IMG/VR virus record: IMGVR_UViG_3300025450_000015
Location: 89,701-153,700 of that record
Reading direction: 5' to 3' (one strand)
DNA from: a virus
DNA: 64,000 bases
The position numbers were made by a program, and so were the translations under genes. The notes below the pieces were generated by a model, which did not search any database, had not been told where the DNA came from, and worked only from the letters and a program-made list of their open reading frames with translations. This document shows, piece after piece, positions 11,279 to 19,224 of this stretch. The number at the start of each line of letters is the position of its first letter. Within the stretch, counting starts at the first letter, position 1.

Positions 11279-13249
11279 ATGGCACGTTATAATACATCGC
11301 TGGCAACAGAAATTGTTTCCGGAGCACAAACTCTGTTAACACCTGCACAAGGTGGTTACACAGAATTTCAAGGATCTGCACCGTACACGGTGGTTATCCC
11401 AGGACCAACATTATTTTTAGGACAGTCGCAAAGTTATTTTAACAACACTAGTGGTGTTGTTACACTTTCTGCTCCTAGCGGATATATTGCTGGTAGTCCT
11501 AGTTCTCCGGTGTTTAACGGACCAGGTGGTTCTAGTACAAACTTATTGGCCATGCCAGCAGGATCTAGTTGTATTATTGGATCTGATGGTACTAACTATA
11601 GTATAATTACATTCCCAGGCGGTAATCAATTTGGTATTAACGGAACTTTTTCAGCTGATTTGATTAGTACCAATACTGGTACCACCAATATCTACAATAC
11701 AAATACTCAGACAGTTAACTTTGCAGGCGCGGCAACTAGTATCAATATTGGTTCTAGCACTGGTACAACTACTATTAACAATCAATTGTTAGTAAAAGGC
11801 GGAACAGTTGTTCTTAACTCTAGTTCAGTACGTACAGAAGATAAAAATATTGAAATTGGATATGTTAATCCAGTTACTTATGGTGGCGGTACTGTTACAA
11901 CTATCGGTGGTGCGTTAGGCGGTAGTACAACATTTACAAGTATTACTGGTACAAAAGTAACTGGTGCAGGTACATACAGTGGTGTTGGACAATTTGCTAC
12001 AAGTGGTAGCGGATCGGGTGCAACTTTTAACATCACTACAACTGGGTCAGGTACAACTTATACTGGTGTAACTACAATTACATTGGTTAATCCAGGAAGT
12101 AACTATGCAATCAATGATACAATTACTATTGGTGGTAACTTACTTGGTGGTACTAATAGTCCTAACAACTTAACATTCACTGTAAGCAACGTTAACTACA
12201 GTCCTTGGATTGCAACTATTACCGGTATGCCCAACACTACCAACTTGGTAAACGGTCAAGCTGTTAGTGCAACTAACGGTACAGGTAGTTTAGGCGGCGG
12301 CGGTACAAGTTATGTAATAAGCAACATTGTAAGTGGAACTAGTATTCAGGTAACAGTAACAGGCGGCACAACTCCTGTAGCTGGTACAATTACAGCTATT
12401 ACTCCAGGTAGTGCTGATACATTTGCCAACGGCGGCGGCATATTATTATATGGAACTAGTAATCACACATTACAATGGGCAAGCAGTACATTAGGTCCAA
12501 CAAGCGGTGGCGGTAACCCAGCTTGGGTTAGTTCAGAAGGGTTGTATATCAATACTTCTAATACATTTGGTATTCAAAGTGGTAGCAACGTTAACTTTAA
12601 CTTATTGACCAACGGTCAAGCTACTGGTACTGTTAACATTGCAACCAACGCTGGTACAGGTAACTTGTTTACTGGAGCAAGTTCAGCAGTTAACATTGGT
12701 GCTAGCGGTGGTACTGCTACAATCAGCAACACTAACTTTACAGTTGGACAGTCTGGTGGTACAGTTACTTTTAACGGTATTACAACTTTCACAATGAATA
12801 GCGTAACAGCGTTTAACTTAACTGGCGGCGGTACAATGAATGCTGGTAGTACATATGGTTATTTTAGTTCGCTAGGCGTTGGTACTAACACTAACGGTGG
12901 TGGTGGTACAATTTATGCGGCAAACAACATTGTTGCTTACTACTCAGATGACAGATTAAAGACACGTTTGGGCAAAATTGAAGATGCTCTTGCTAAGTTA
13001 GAAACATTAAATGGTTTTTACTTTGAAGCTAACCAAACTGCTCAGGATTTGGGATATACTGTTCAACGTGAAGTTGGAGTTTCTGCTCAAGAAGTTAATG
13101 CAATCCTGCCAGAAATTATCAAACCAGCTCCAATCGACGCTAAGTACATGACAGTTCAGTACGAAAAGTTATTACCATTAGTGATTGAAGCAGTTAAGGA
13201 ATTGTCAAGCCAAGTTAAAGAATTAAAAGCACAGATTAACAAGGAATAA
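11279..13249 (+). CDS. Tail fibre with C-terminal S74 intramolecular chaperone
   Basis: The product is 656 aa. The first 550 residues are low-complexity beta-rich fibre repeats with many Asn-Ile-Gly and Thr-Gly turns. The last 100 residues are a recognisable peptidase S74 / endosialidase-type intramolecular chaperone: YYSDDRLK at 554-561, then GVSAQEVNAILPE, and a terminal coiled coil (EAVKELSSQVKELKAQINKE). In this family the chaperone drives trimer folding and then cuts itself off between Ser and Asp of the SD motif, here S556-D557. The mature fibre would therefore end just before the chaperone. The Cys-Asn protein gene starts 3 nt after this stop, so the two are probably translated together. 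Confidence 0.85.
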   Translation: MARYNTSLATEIVSGAQTLLTPAQGGYTEFQGSAPYTVVIPGPTLFLGQSQSYFNNTSGVVTLSAPSGYIAGSPSSPVFNGPGGSSTNLLAMPAGSSCIIGSDGTNYSIITFPGGNQFGINGTFSADLISTNTGTTNIYNTNTQTVNFAGAATSINIGSSTGTTTINNQLLVKGGTVVLNSSSVRTEDKNIEIGYVNPVTYGGGTVTTIGGALGGSTTFTSITGTKVTGAGTYSGVGQFATSGSGSGATFNITTTGSGTTYTGVTTITLVNPGSNYAINDTITIGGNLLGGTNSPNNLTFTVSNVNYSPWIATITGMPNTTNLVNGQAVSATNGTGSLGGGGTSYVISNIVSGTSIQVTVTGGTTPVAGTITAITPGSADTFANGGGILLYGTSNHTLQWASSTLGPTSGGGNPAWVSSEGLYINTSNTFGIQSGSNVNFNLLTNGQATGTVNIATNAGTGNLFTGASSAVNIGASGGTATISNTNFTVGQSGGTVTFNGITTFTMNSVTAFNLTGGGTMNAGSTYGYFSSLGVGTNTNGGGGTIYAANNIVAYYSDDRLKTRLGKIEDALAKLETLNGFYFEANQTAQDLGYTVQREVGVSAQEVNAILPEIIKPAPIDAKYMTVQYEKLLPLVIEAVKELSSQVKELKAQINKE

Positions 13250-13252
13250 ACG

Positions 13253-13654
13253 ATGACAACTCCTTCAAGTCCTATTTATATTAGTCAAATTGACGGCGAA
13301 ATTGGACTGCCTAACAGCAGTCCATACAGCAATTTGAGTAATCTTAATGGATATGTAATTCCAGGACAACGTGATAGTTACCCAACTATGAACGAAATGC
13401 GTAACAGAGCATACTATCGTTCAAATAACAAGGGTAATTGCAACAACGGAAATTGTCCAAATAATTGTAATTGTGGTAACATTTGCTGTACAAACTGTTA
13501 TAATTGTAATAACATCAATTGCACAAATTGCGATGGTCAAAACTGGTTACAAAACAACTGTAATTGCAACTGCACTTACAACTGTAACATTAATACCAAC
13601 GTATATTATAACTGTAATTGTAACTGTAATTGTAACTGTAACTGTAACTGCTAA
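13253..13654 (+). CDS. Cys-Asn repeat fibre-type protein, candidate radical SAM substrate
   Basis: The product is 133 aa. Residues 1-60 resemble a short phage structural module (ISQIDGEIGLP, MNEMRNRAYY), similar in style to baseplate or fibre end modules. Residues 63-133 contain 21 cysteines and about 30 asparagines and end in seven Cys alternating with Asn. There is no signal peptide. The Shine-Dalgarno (AAGGAATAA) lies in the end of the fibre gene, and the radical SAM/SPASM gene follows 18 nt downstream. Inference: this is a virion protein whose Cys-rich tail is modified by the neighbouring enzyme, as in thioether-forming RiPP systems. Alternatives are a metal-binding or disulfide-crosslinked tail. 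The overlapping +1 frame over the same stretch is a repeat artefact. Confidence 0.75.
   Translation: MTTPSSPIYISQIDGEIGLPNSSPYSNLSNLNGYVIPGQRDSYPTMNEMRNRAYYRSNNKGNCNNGNCPNNCNCGNICCTNCYNCNNINCTNCDGQNWLQNNCNCNCTYNCNINTNVYYNCNCNCNCNCNCNC
13613..13651 (+). repeat. Hexanucleotide microsatellite TGTAAY
   Basis: Six tandem TGTAAT/TGTAAC units plus a final TGC encode the alternating Cys-Asn tail. Slippage would add or remove two residues at a time and keep the frame. Confidence 0.9.
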
Positions 13655-13672
13655 TATACCACAAGGAATCTT

Positions 13673-15139
13673 ATGATTTTTGAAATACTGACAGAAAAGT
13701 TTGGATCAAACCCACCTGATCTAAGAACGTTCTTCTATGACAACGAAAAAAATGTCTTAAGCGATGAAACAGGATTCGTCTATGAGTATCCCGATGCTTA
13801 TGCAAATAATTTTGAAAATCGAGTACCATACAAACCATTTGATAAAGATCGTCCTTTAATTAAATCTCGCAGTACTAATCACGTAAAAATTCAACTAGGA
13901 TTAAGTTGTAATTATAGTTGTGATTATTGCAGTCAAAAATTTGTGGAACGCCCACGTGAAACTAATGCTAAAGACATTGAAAATTTTATGGAAATGTTTA
14001 AGACTTTAGAGTTTAACGAAGAAGACGGTTTACGAGTTGAATTTTGGGGAGGTGAACCTTTAGTTTACTGGAAGACATTAAAACCCCTGGCCGAAGCAGT
14101 AGCAGAATTTTTTAAAGATTGGAGAAAGAAACCAGTTTTTAGTATTATTACTAATGGTAGTATTTTAACAGAAGAAATCTGTGCTTGGCTATACAGTATG
14201 GAATTCCATGTAGCTATCAGTCATGACGGGCCAGGACAACATGTACGCGGACCAGATCCATTTGCAGATCCTAAGAAACGTGAAATTATTTTAGATTTAT
14301 ACCAGATTTTGCGTCCTTTAAATCGCATCAGTTTTAACTCAATGTTAAACAGACAAAATCTTAGTCGTAAAGCTATATTTGATTATTTTATTAATTTTAC
14401 AAATGATCCCAATGTTAGTTTAGGTGAAGGTACCTTTGTAGATGCATATGATGCCGATGGCCTACAACACAGTTTACAAACTAAACAAGATCATTTCGAA
14501 TTTAGAAAAATCGCGTTCGGAGAAATTTACGGATCTAACGGTGAAATCGGCTTTGGCAACATATTACAAAAAGTTGATAATTTCACAGAATCAGTATTGA
14601 CCCATCAGCAAGCAGACTATTTAGGTCAAAAATGCGGCATGGATGACGAAAGAACCGTTGCATTTGATTTAAACGGCAATGTAATTACTTGCCAAAATGT
14701 CAGTGCTATCGAAATTAACAAAAACGGAGAACCTCACTTAGGTGGTAAGATTACTGAGATCGAGGACGTAAAAATTACTACTAGTACACACTGGAGTAAT
14801 CGTGCAGAATGTCCAAGTTGTCCAGTGTTGCATATTTGTAAAGGTGCATGTATGTTCCTTTCAGATGAATTCTGGACTACAAGTTGCAATAACGCCTATA
14901 GCGATAACGTACCATTGTTTGCCGCAAGTATTGAAAAAATAACAGGTGGTTATGTTCCTTACCATATTAAGGGCAAAGGATTACCATTAGAGCGCCAAGA
15001 TATCTGGGGCGGTGTATTCAAACACGAAGAAGAAAAGAAAAAAATAATACCTATTAAGATTGTCAGTGAAAAAGTTGCTGTAATCGACAATGTCGAAGTT
15101 TACGGTAAGAGTTCCTTGATAAATACTGAACAGGAATAA
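13673..15139 (+). CDS. Radical SAM/SPASM maturase-like enzyme
   Basis: The product is 488 aa. The radical SAM cluster motif CX3CX2C is at C79, C83 and C86 (CNYSCDYC), followed by a GGEP motif at 126-129, the SAM-binding signature. A complete SPASM domain follows: C321-X13-G335-X4-C340, then C380-X2-C383-X5-C389-X3-C393 and C405, enough ligands for two auxiliary 4Fe-4S clusters. SPASM enzymes mostly modify ribosomal peptides or proteins, for example forming thioether or C-C crosslinks. About 70 residues precede the first cluster motif, and a Lys-rich tail of about 60 residues ends the protein. Start: ATG with AAGGA 7 nt upstream. The gene directly follows the Cys-Asn protein, its most likely substrate. 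The reaction itself cannot be read from sequence. Confidence 0.9.
   Translation: MIFEILTEKFGSNPPDLRTFFYDNEKNVLSDETGFVYEYPDAYANNFENRVPYKPFDKDRPLIKSRSTNHVKIQLGLSCNYSCDYCSQKFVERPRETNAKDIENFMEMFKTLEFNEEDGLRVEFWGGEPLVYWKTLKPLAEAVAEFFKDWRKKPVFSIITNGSILTEEICAWLYSMEFHVAISHDGPGQHVRGPDPFADPKKREIILDLYQILRPLNRISFNSMLNRQNLSRKAIFDYFINFTNDPNVSLGEGTFVDAYDADGLQHSLQTKQDHFEFRKIAFGEIYGSNGEIGFGNILQKVDNFTESVLTHQQADYLGQKCGMDDERTVAFDLNGNVITCQNVSAIEINKNGEPHLGGKITEIEDVKITTSTHWSNRAECPSCPVLHICKGACMFLSDEFWTTSCNNAYSDNVPLFAASIEKITGGYVPYHIKGKGLPLERQDIWGGVFKHEEEKKKIIPIKIVSEKVAVIDNVEVYGKSSLINTEQE
15119..15125 (+). promoter_or_regulatory. Late promoter candidate, ATAAATA
   Basis: TGATAAATAC matches the T4 late consensus TATAAATA. 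It lies in the last codons of the radical SAM gene, 27 nt before the Ig-like protein ATG, which has its own Shine-Dalgarno. It would let the Ig-like and halogenase-like genes be transcribed late and separately. Confidence 0.5.
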
Positions 15140-15152
15140 GGAATAGCAGATC

Positions 15153-16148
15153 ATGAATTTAACTCAAAATTTAATACAGTTTCAACATTCGCAGTTGATA
15201 GCACTAGATATAAAATTTACTGACACTGGATTTCAGTGGACAGTATTTGATGCCTATAAAAAATCAGAATTGCAGTTGGAATGGGCTAGTTTAGCAGATA
15301 ATACCGTTACTGCTAGAAAAGTAGCCGGAGTTAGATATCCAAGCCCTGCTGACGAATTTGCATGGGAAACAGAAACACATAGAGTTTATAGTCAAACTTC
15401 AGGAGTCTATCCTGGTGTAACAGCAGGAATTTCTGGAGAAATAAATTGGACAGATATTACCAACAATGAGGGATTTTCAGATCATGCTATTTTTGCAATC
15501 ACTCACCCAGCTGACCAAGTTACTGTAAGAAATTTAAATGTAAGATACGTTCAACAAACTGCTTTGAATACAAGAACAGGTATCCCATTATACAATTTAG
15601 TAGCCAATTCACAACTACATAAGAAAAATCCAGTTAGGGCAATGTCTTTGCAAAAGAATAGTCCTATGATTTTAATTTCTATTCCGTTTGCAGAAATGAA
15701 TCCATCAGATTGGAACATGATGGTTGCGTTGGGCGATAGCGATCCTGGCCTAGTAAGAATATCGTCAGGCGAACAATTCACAAATGTAATCACCGACGAG
15801 CTTGGCAGAATCGTATATACTATGCCAAAAGTTTATTTTACAAATAAGACTGCTACTGTCAGCCCAGACGGCTATGTCGATTTACCGTTTTACTTAGGAA
15901 CTCCTACCGATTTAAATCCCCCAGCAAAAACAAGCTCTGAGCATGGATTGCCTATAACGGATCACAATGCAACTATATATTTAAAAACTACGGCAGGTCA
16001 CTTGAATAAACAACAAGTACAAACAGTCAACGGTGTAGGAACTGTTCGTTTAATTGCAACACATCTTGTTCCAGGTGACACTATCACAGTAAGTTGTGGT
16101 TTTCAATATTGGTCAGGATCAGACGACTGCGTTATAACCGTACAATAA
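15153..16148 (+). CDS. Unknown protein with C-terminal Ig-like domain
   Basis: The product is 331 aa, lying between the radical SAM and halogenase-like genes with its own Shine-Dalgarno (AAGGAATAG) and a TGATAAATAC late promoter 27 nt before the ATG. No enzyme motif is seen. The last 65 residues (from ITDHNATIYLKTTAGHLNKQ to ITVQ) look like an Ig-like/invasin-type beta-sandwich, common on phage virion proteins. The body has several Trp/Tyr-rich strands. It could be a structural protein or a second substrate of the modification enzymes on either side. I do not recognise a family for residues 1-230. Confidence 0.6.
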   Translation: MNLTQNLIQFQHSQLIALDIKFTDTGFQWTVFDAYKKSELQLEWASLADNTVTARKVAGVRYPSPADEFAWETETHRVYSQTSGVYPGVTAGISGEINWTDITNNEGFSDHAIFAITHPADQVTVRNLNVRYVQQTALNTRTGIPLYNLVANSQLHKKNPVRAMSLQKNSPMILISIPFAEMNPSDWNMMVALGDSDPGLVRISSGEQFTNVITDELGRIVYTMPKVYFTNKTATVSPDGYVDLPFYLGTPTDLNPPAKTSSEHGLPITDHNATIYLKTTAGHLNKQQVQTVNGVGTVRLIATHLVPGDTITVSCGFQYWSGSDDCVITVQ

Positions 16149-16155
16149 GGTTTTT

Positions 16156-17358
16156 ATGAAAATAGGCATTATAGGTAGTGGTACCGCCAGCGCCGTTTCA
16201 TTACTTGCAATTTTTGATAAATTTAAATTCCATAGATGCAAACACATAGATGTGTATTGCATATACAATCCTGACATTCCTGTAACTACTGTGGGCGAAA
16301 GTACTAGCCCTATAATGCCTAGTTTACTTTATCATGCTATTGATTTTTCTGTTACTGAAGAATTAAAAGAGTTCGATGGTACCCTTCGCTGGGGTACTCG
16401 TTACTACTGGGAAGATATTAATGATAAAAATTTCCTAGTAAGGCATGGACATACAGGATTGCATGTCAACAGTGAAAAATTTAGCGGATTTGTTATCAAC
16501 AAACTTGATAAATTATACGATAATTTTTTTCAAATACACGGTAATGTCTCAGACATAACACAAGATCATACTCACGTATCGATATTAGTCGACGGAGTGC
16601 AACATAAATTTGACTATATCATCGATTGTAGAGGATCACCGTCGGCCGAAGAAATGGATAGTGGACTATACGAATTTCCAAAATTTGAAACAGTTAACTC
16701 AGTAATACTATTTCCTGACTTTAAAGAGTATAACGAAGATTTAACAAGTGCATATCCACATGACGACGGCTGGATGTTTGGAGTACCATTAACTCATCGT
16801 AAAGCCTTTGGTTATCTATATAATAAAAATATAACAACTCAGGAAGAAGCGATTGAAAAATTTTCTAAATTAAAAAATATTGATGCTAGTAAATTAAGAA
16901 AATTTAGCTGGAGACAGTATTATAAAAAAGAAGCAATGAATGGACGCATATTATCCATGGGTAACAGACTATATTTTCTTGAACCTGCACAAGCATTGCC
17001 GTTACATTTTTATATAAATTTGTCTGTAGAGTTTATTGAAACATTAATTAAAGGTACTAATTTACAAACACCGCATTTTAATAGAGGAATTAATACTTCT
17101 TATCTTAAAAGTATGGAAGATATGTTGAATTTAGTTGCACTAAACTATGTAGGTCCTTGCAAAAAAGATACGCCTTTCTGGAATACAGTCACAGCACTGG
17201 CTAAAGAACGTTTACAAACATCGGAAAGATTTCAAAAATATGTAAGATTGTGTCAGCAGACTGGAGAATACGAGCAGTATTGGGCACACAATTCAGCCTT
17301 GATGAAAGAATATATCGAAGGCTTTGATATTAAACTAGATCAACTAAGTCAAATATAG
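16156..17358 (+). CDS. Flavin-dependent halogenase-like protein with altered active site
   Basis: The product is 400 aa. The N-terminal FAD fold is clear: GIIGSGTAS at 4-12, VGEST at 46-50, and IDCRG at 156-160. GWMFGVP (205-211) takes the place of the GWxWxIP halogenase motif, and FLEPAQAL (274-281) that of the conserved FLEP region. The family includes tryptophan halogenases and the phage enzyme VirX1 of cyanophage Syn10. By hand alignment with PrnA, catalytic Lys79 becomes R78 (GTLRWGTRYYW) and Glu346 becomes Q279, so classical chlorination is doubtful. It may be an unusual halogenase or a related FAD monooxygenase. The gene is 7 nt after the Ig-like gene with an AAGG Shine-Dalgarno, and its end overlaps the convergent Nudix gene by 29 nt. 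Confidence 0.75.
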   Translation: MKIGIIGSGTASAVSLLAIFDKFKFHRCKHIDVYCIYNPDIPVTTVGESTSPIMPSLLYHAIDFSVTEELKEFDGTLRWGTRYYWEDINDKNFLVRHGHTGLHVNSEKFSGFVINKLDKLYDNFFQIHGNVSDITQDHTHVSILVDGVQHKFDYIIDCRGSPSAEEMDSGLYEFPKFETVNSVILFPDFKEYNEDLTSAYPHDDGWMFGVPLTHRKAFGYLYNKNITTQEEAIEKFSKLKNIDASKLRKFSWRQYYKKEAMNGRILSMGNRLYFLEPAQALPLHFYINLSVEFIETLIKGTNLQTPHFNRGINTSYLKSMEDMLNLVALNYVGPCKKDTPFWNTVTALAKERLQTSERFQKYVRLCQQTGEYEQYWAHNSALMKEYIEGFDIKLDQLSQI

Positions 17359-17779
17359 TTTGTAATTTGGTACGAATAGTTTTACTGTTAAAACTATTAC
17401 GTAGTCCTTGATGTAAGGGTTTAGGTGTGCGATCTACAGTAGTCCAAGCCCAACCAATGTGTTCGTCACTCAAGACAGGAACAAACTCGTTATCTATTAC
17501 ACACAAATAAGTATGAAAATTAAATACTTTATCGTTACTGACAAATGTTTCTAATGGGATTGTTTTAATTATTTTAGGCACTGCACCTATTTCTTCTTTA
17601 ATTTCGCGTTGAAGACCTTGCCAAGGTGTTTCACCTATGATGTTTGTCCCGCCGACTAATCCCCACGTGCCTTCGTGTTTACCGTGACTTTTTTGAAGTA
17701 ATAAAAATCGTTGTGTAGATTTAGCATAAAATAATGCACCACTACAAACTATTCTATCTTTTACAATATTATTTTCCAT
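17330..17779 (-). CDS. Nudix hydrolase
   Basis: The product is 149 aa with a complete Nudix box GX5EX7REUXEEXGU: GTNIIGE then REIKEEIGAV at about 43-66. Nudix enzymes hydrolyse nucleoside diphosphates linked to another group, such as oxidised dNTPs, NADH, ADP-ribose or capped RNA; the substrate here is not readable. The N-terminal strand (CSGALFYAKSTQRFLLLQ) and GTWGLVGG match MutT/NudE-like proteins. The start overlaps the end of the gp15 gene by 19 nt on the same strand, so it is the last gene of the gp14-gp15-Nudix transcript. Its 3' end overlaps the convergent halogenase-like gene. Confidence 0.88.
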   Translation of the reverse strand: MENNIVKDRIVCSGALFYAKSTQRFLLLQKSHGKHEGTWGLVGGTNIIGETPWQGLQREIKEEIGAVPKIIKTIPLETFVSNDKVFNFHTYLCVIDNEFVPVLSDEHIGWAWTTVDRTPKPLHQGLRNSFNSKTIRTKLQTIFDLVDLV

Positions 17780-19224
17780 TGGCCCACACCATATTCACCT
17801 TCAAAGCTCTTGACCCATGCAACCCCGTTCCACAAGTACTGAACTCCAGTGTATATATTCGTTTGCCATACCATAGTGTCTGATTCTAGAGCGGCATGAA
17901 AAATAACTTGCCATACTGAACCAGTATATTCTATAATGTCATTAGCATTAGCTACTAAACTGCCCCATACGACAGCAGGATTTGTATTAGTCGTGTTGCC
18001 TATATCTTCAATAATTAGATAACGTGTACCTGCTATTGGGTTGTTAGGTGTATAAGTTTGAGGATTAATAATGGCATCAAAAGTACCAGGGCTGTTTGGT
18101 CGATAACTAGTAGCGGCATTGTAATCTTTTACATCTGTACTTAAAAATCCGTTACTATCAATTCCAGTATTGCTAGTCAATGTATCTGTATTATAATTAA
18201 TTTGTAAAATTGCAGGATTTGTAGGATTAATAGCAATAGTACCTATAACGTAAGTCCCATTTGGTTGCAACAAATACAACATACTAGAACCTGCAACATA
18301 TTTTCCGGGGAATAAATTGAATACACTTTCCCAACTTTGAGGATTACTGATCGGAGTAGGAATAGTCAACGTCGGTTCTGGAGGATTAACACCTCCTCCT
18401 GATTCTAACAAAGTTGCCTGGCCGTCGTATACTGCTATAGGAAATCCTGTAACTGTAACATTTTCAGTAGCAAGCAAATTGCTAAATGACGGACTAGTGC
18501 CATCAGATTGTAGTGCAGGATCTATTCCTAATCCTTCAACATACCCAGACGGATAAGTTCCTTCGGACCCATAGACACTTGTAATAATTTTTGTAATAAC
18601 ACCAAGATGTTTGACCTTAACTGGAGGACTAATCCAGATAGGAGAATCTAAACTTAATGTTGCTATATCAATAGGAGTATCATTGCCGACAGGAACTTGT
18701 CTACTATCCCAAACGATATCTCCTAAATTAAGAACTGATAAACTAGTCCAGTCAATATAGTTGTCTGTGGTTTGCAATTCTAAACTAGGGTTGAATAACA
18801 CTAGTATTTGTTCTAATATTTGTAATTTTTGATCAGTACTGCTAGTCCAAATATCGCATTTCATCTTTAATTGAAAAGGAGTAGGCATCAAGCGTTCAAC
18901 TGTATAATTACGTCCTTGATTTCCGGTATAATTATTTCCGTTAATATCTCTTTCGCGAAAATGCAACTTGCCTACATAAGTTTGATCAGCTAACCTATTT
19001 CTATCTAGTTCTAAACCAGTTACATACACACTTATACGTGGAATACTATTAACAGCATTTTCACTGTTTTGACGTATGATGCTGGCCACTTGACGATCTG
19101 CATCGCCGTACATTACGGGTACTTGATGTAGTGTTCCATCTCCATATTTGACCACAAAATTACTGAGCACTCGTATAGTTTGTGTCAAATATCTTCTTAC
19201 TTGTCCGTCATAAAACCACTGCAT
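17761..19224 (-). CDS. 15: Tail sheath stabiliser / completion protein, gp15-like
   Basis: The product is 487 aa, against 272 aa in T4. The first 220 residues follow T4 gp15: FYDGQVRRYL at 4-13, VPVMYGDADRQ, an RISVYVTGLELD strand, then MPTPFQLKMKCDIWT and LQILEQILVLFNPSL, matching the T4 order NPSPIKMIYEL...QIVEQILPYFQP. T4 gp15 caps the sheath at the head-proximal end and joins it to the neck. The extra C-terminal 260 residues are Asn/Thr/Pro-rich with short repeats (VWQVIFHAALE, YLWNGVAWVKS) like fibre and sheath insertions. The start ATG overlaps the gp14 stop (TAATG), indicating coupling. The gene is on the minus strand, opposite gp13. Confidence 0.82.
   Translation of the reverse strand: MQWFYDGQVRRYLTQTIRVLSNFVVKYGDGTLHQVPVMYGDADRQVASIIRQNSENAVNSIPRISVYVTGLELDRNRLADQTYVGKLHFRERDINGNNYTGNQGRNYTVERLMPTPFQLKMKCDIWTSSTDQKLQILEQILVLFNPSLELQTTDNYIDWTSLSVLNLGDIVWDSRQVPVGNDTPIDIATLSLDSPIWISPPVKVKHLGVITKIITSVYGSEGTYPSGYVEGLGIDPALQSDGTSPSFSNLLATENVTVTGFPIAVYDGQATLLESGGGVNPPEPTLTIPTPISNPQSWESVFNLFPGKYVAGSSMLYLLQPNGTYVIGTIAINPTNPAILQINYNTDTLTSNTGIDSNGFLSTDVKDYNAATSYRPNSPGTFDAIINPQTYTPNNPIAGTRYLIIEDIGNTTNTNPAVVWGSLVANANDIIEYTGSVWQVIFHAALESDTMVWQTNIYTGVQYLWNGVAWVKSFEGEYGVGQWKIIL

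Noticed and set aside
13473-13676. A second plus-strand frame of 67 codons through the Cys-Asn gene.
   Set aside because: It is the +1 reading of the TGTAAY repeat (Val-Thr/Ile runs) and lacks a start signal; the annotated frame has a phage-like N-terminus and Shine-Dalgarno.
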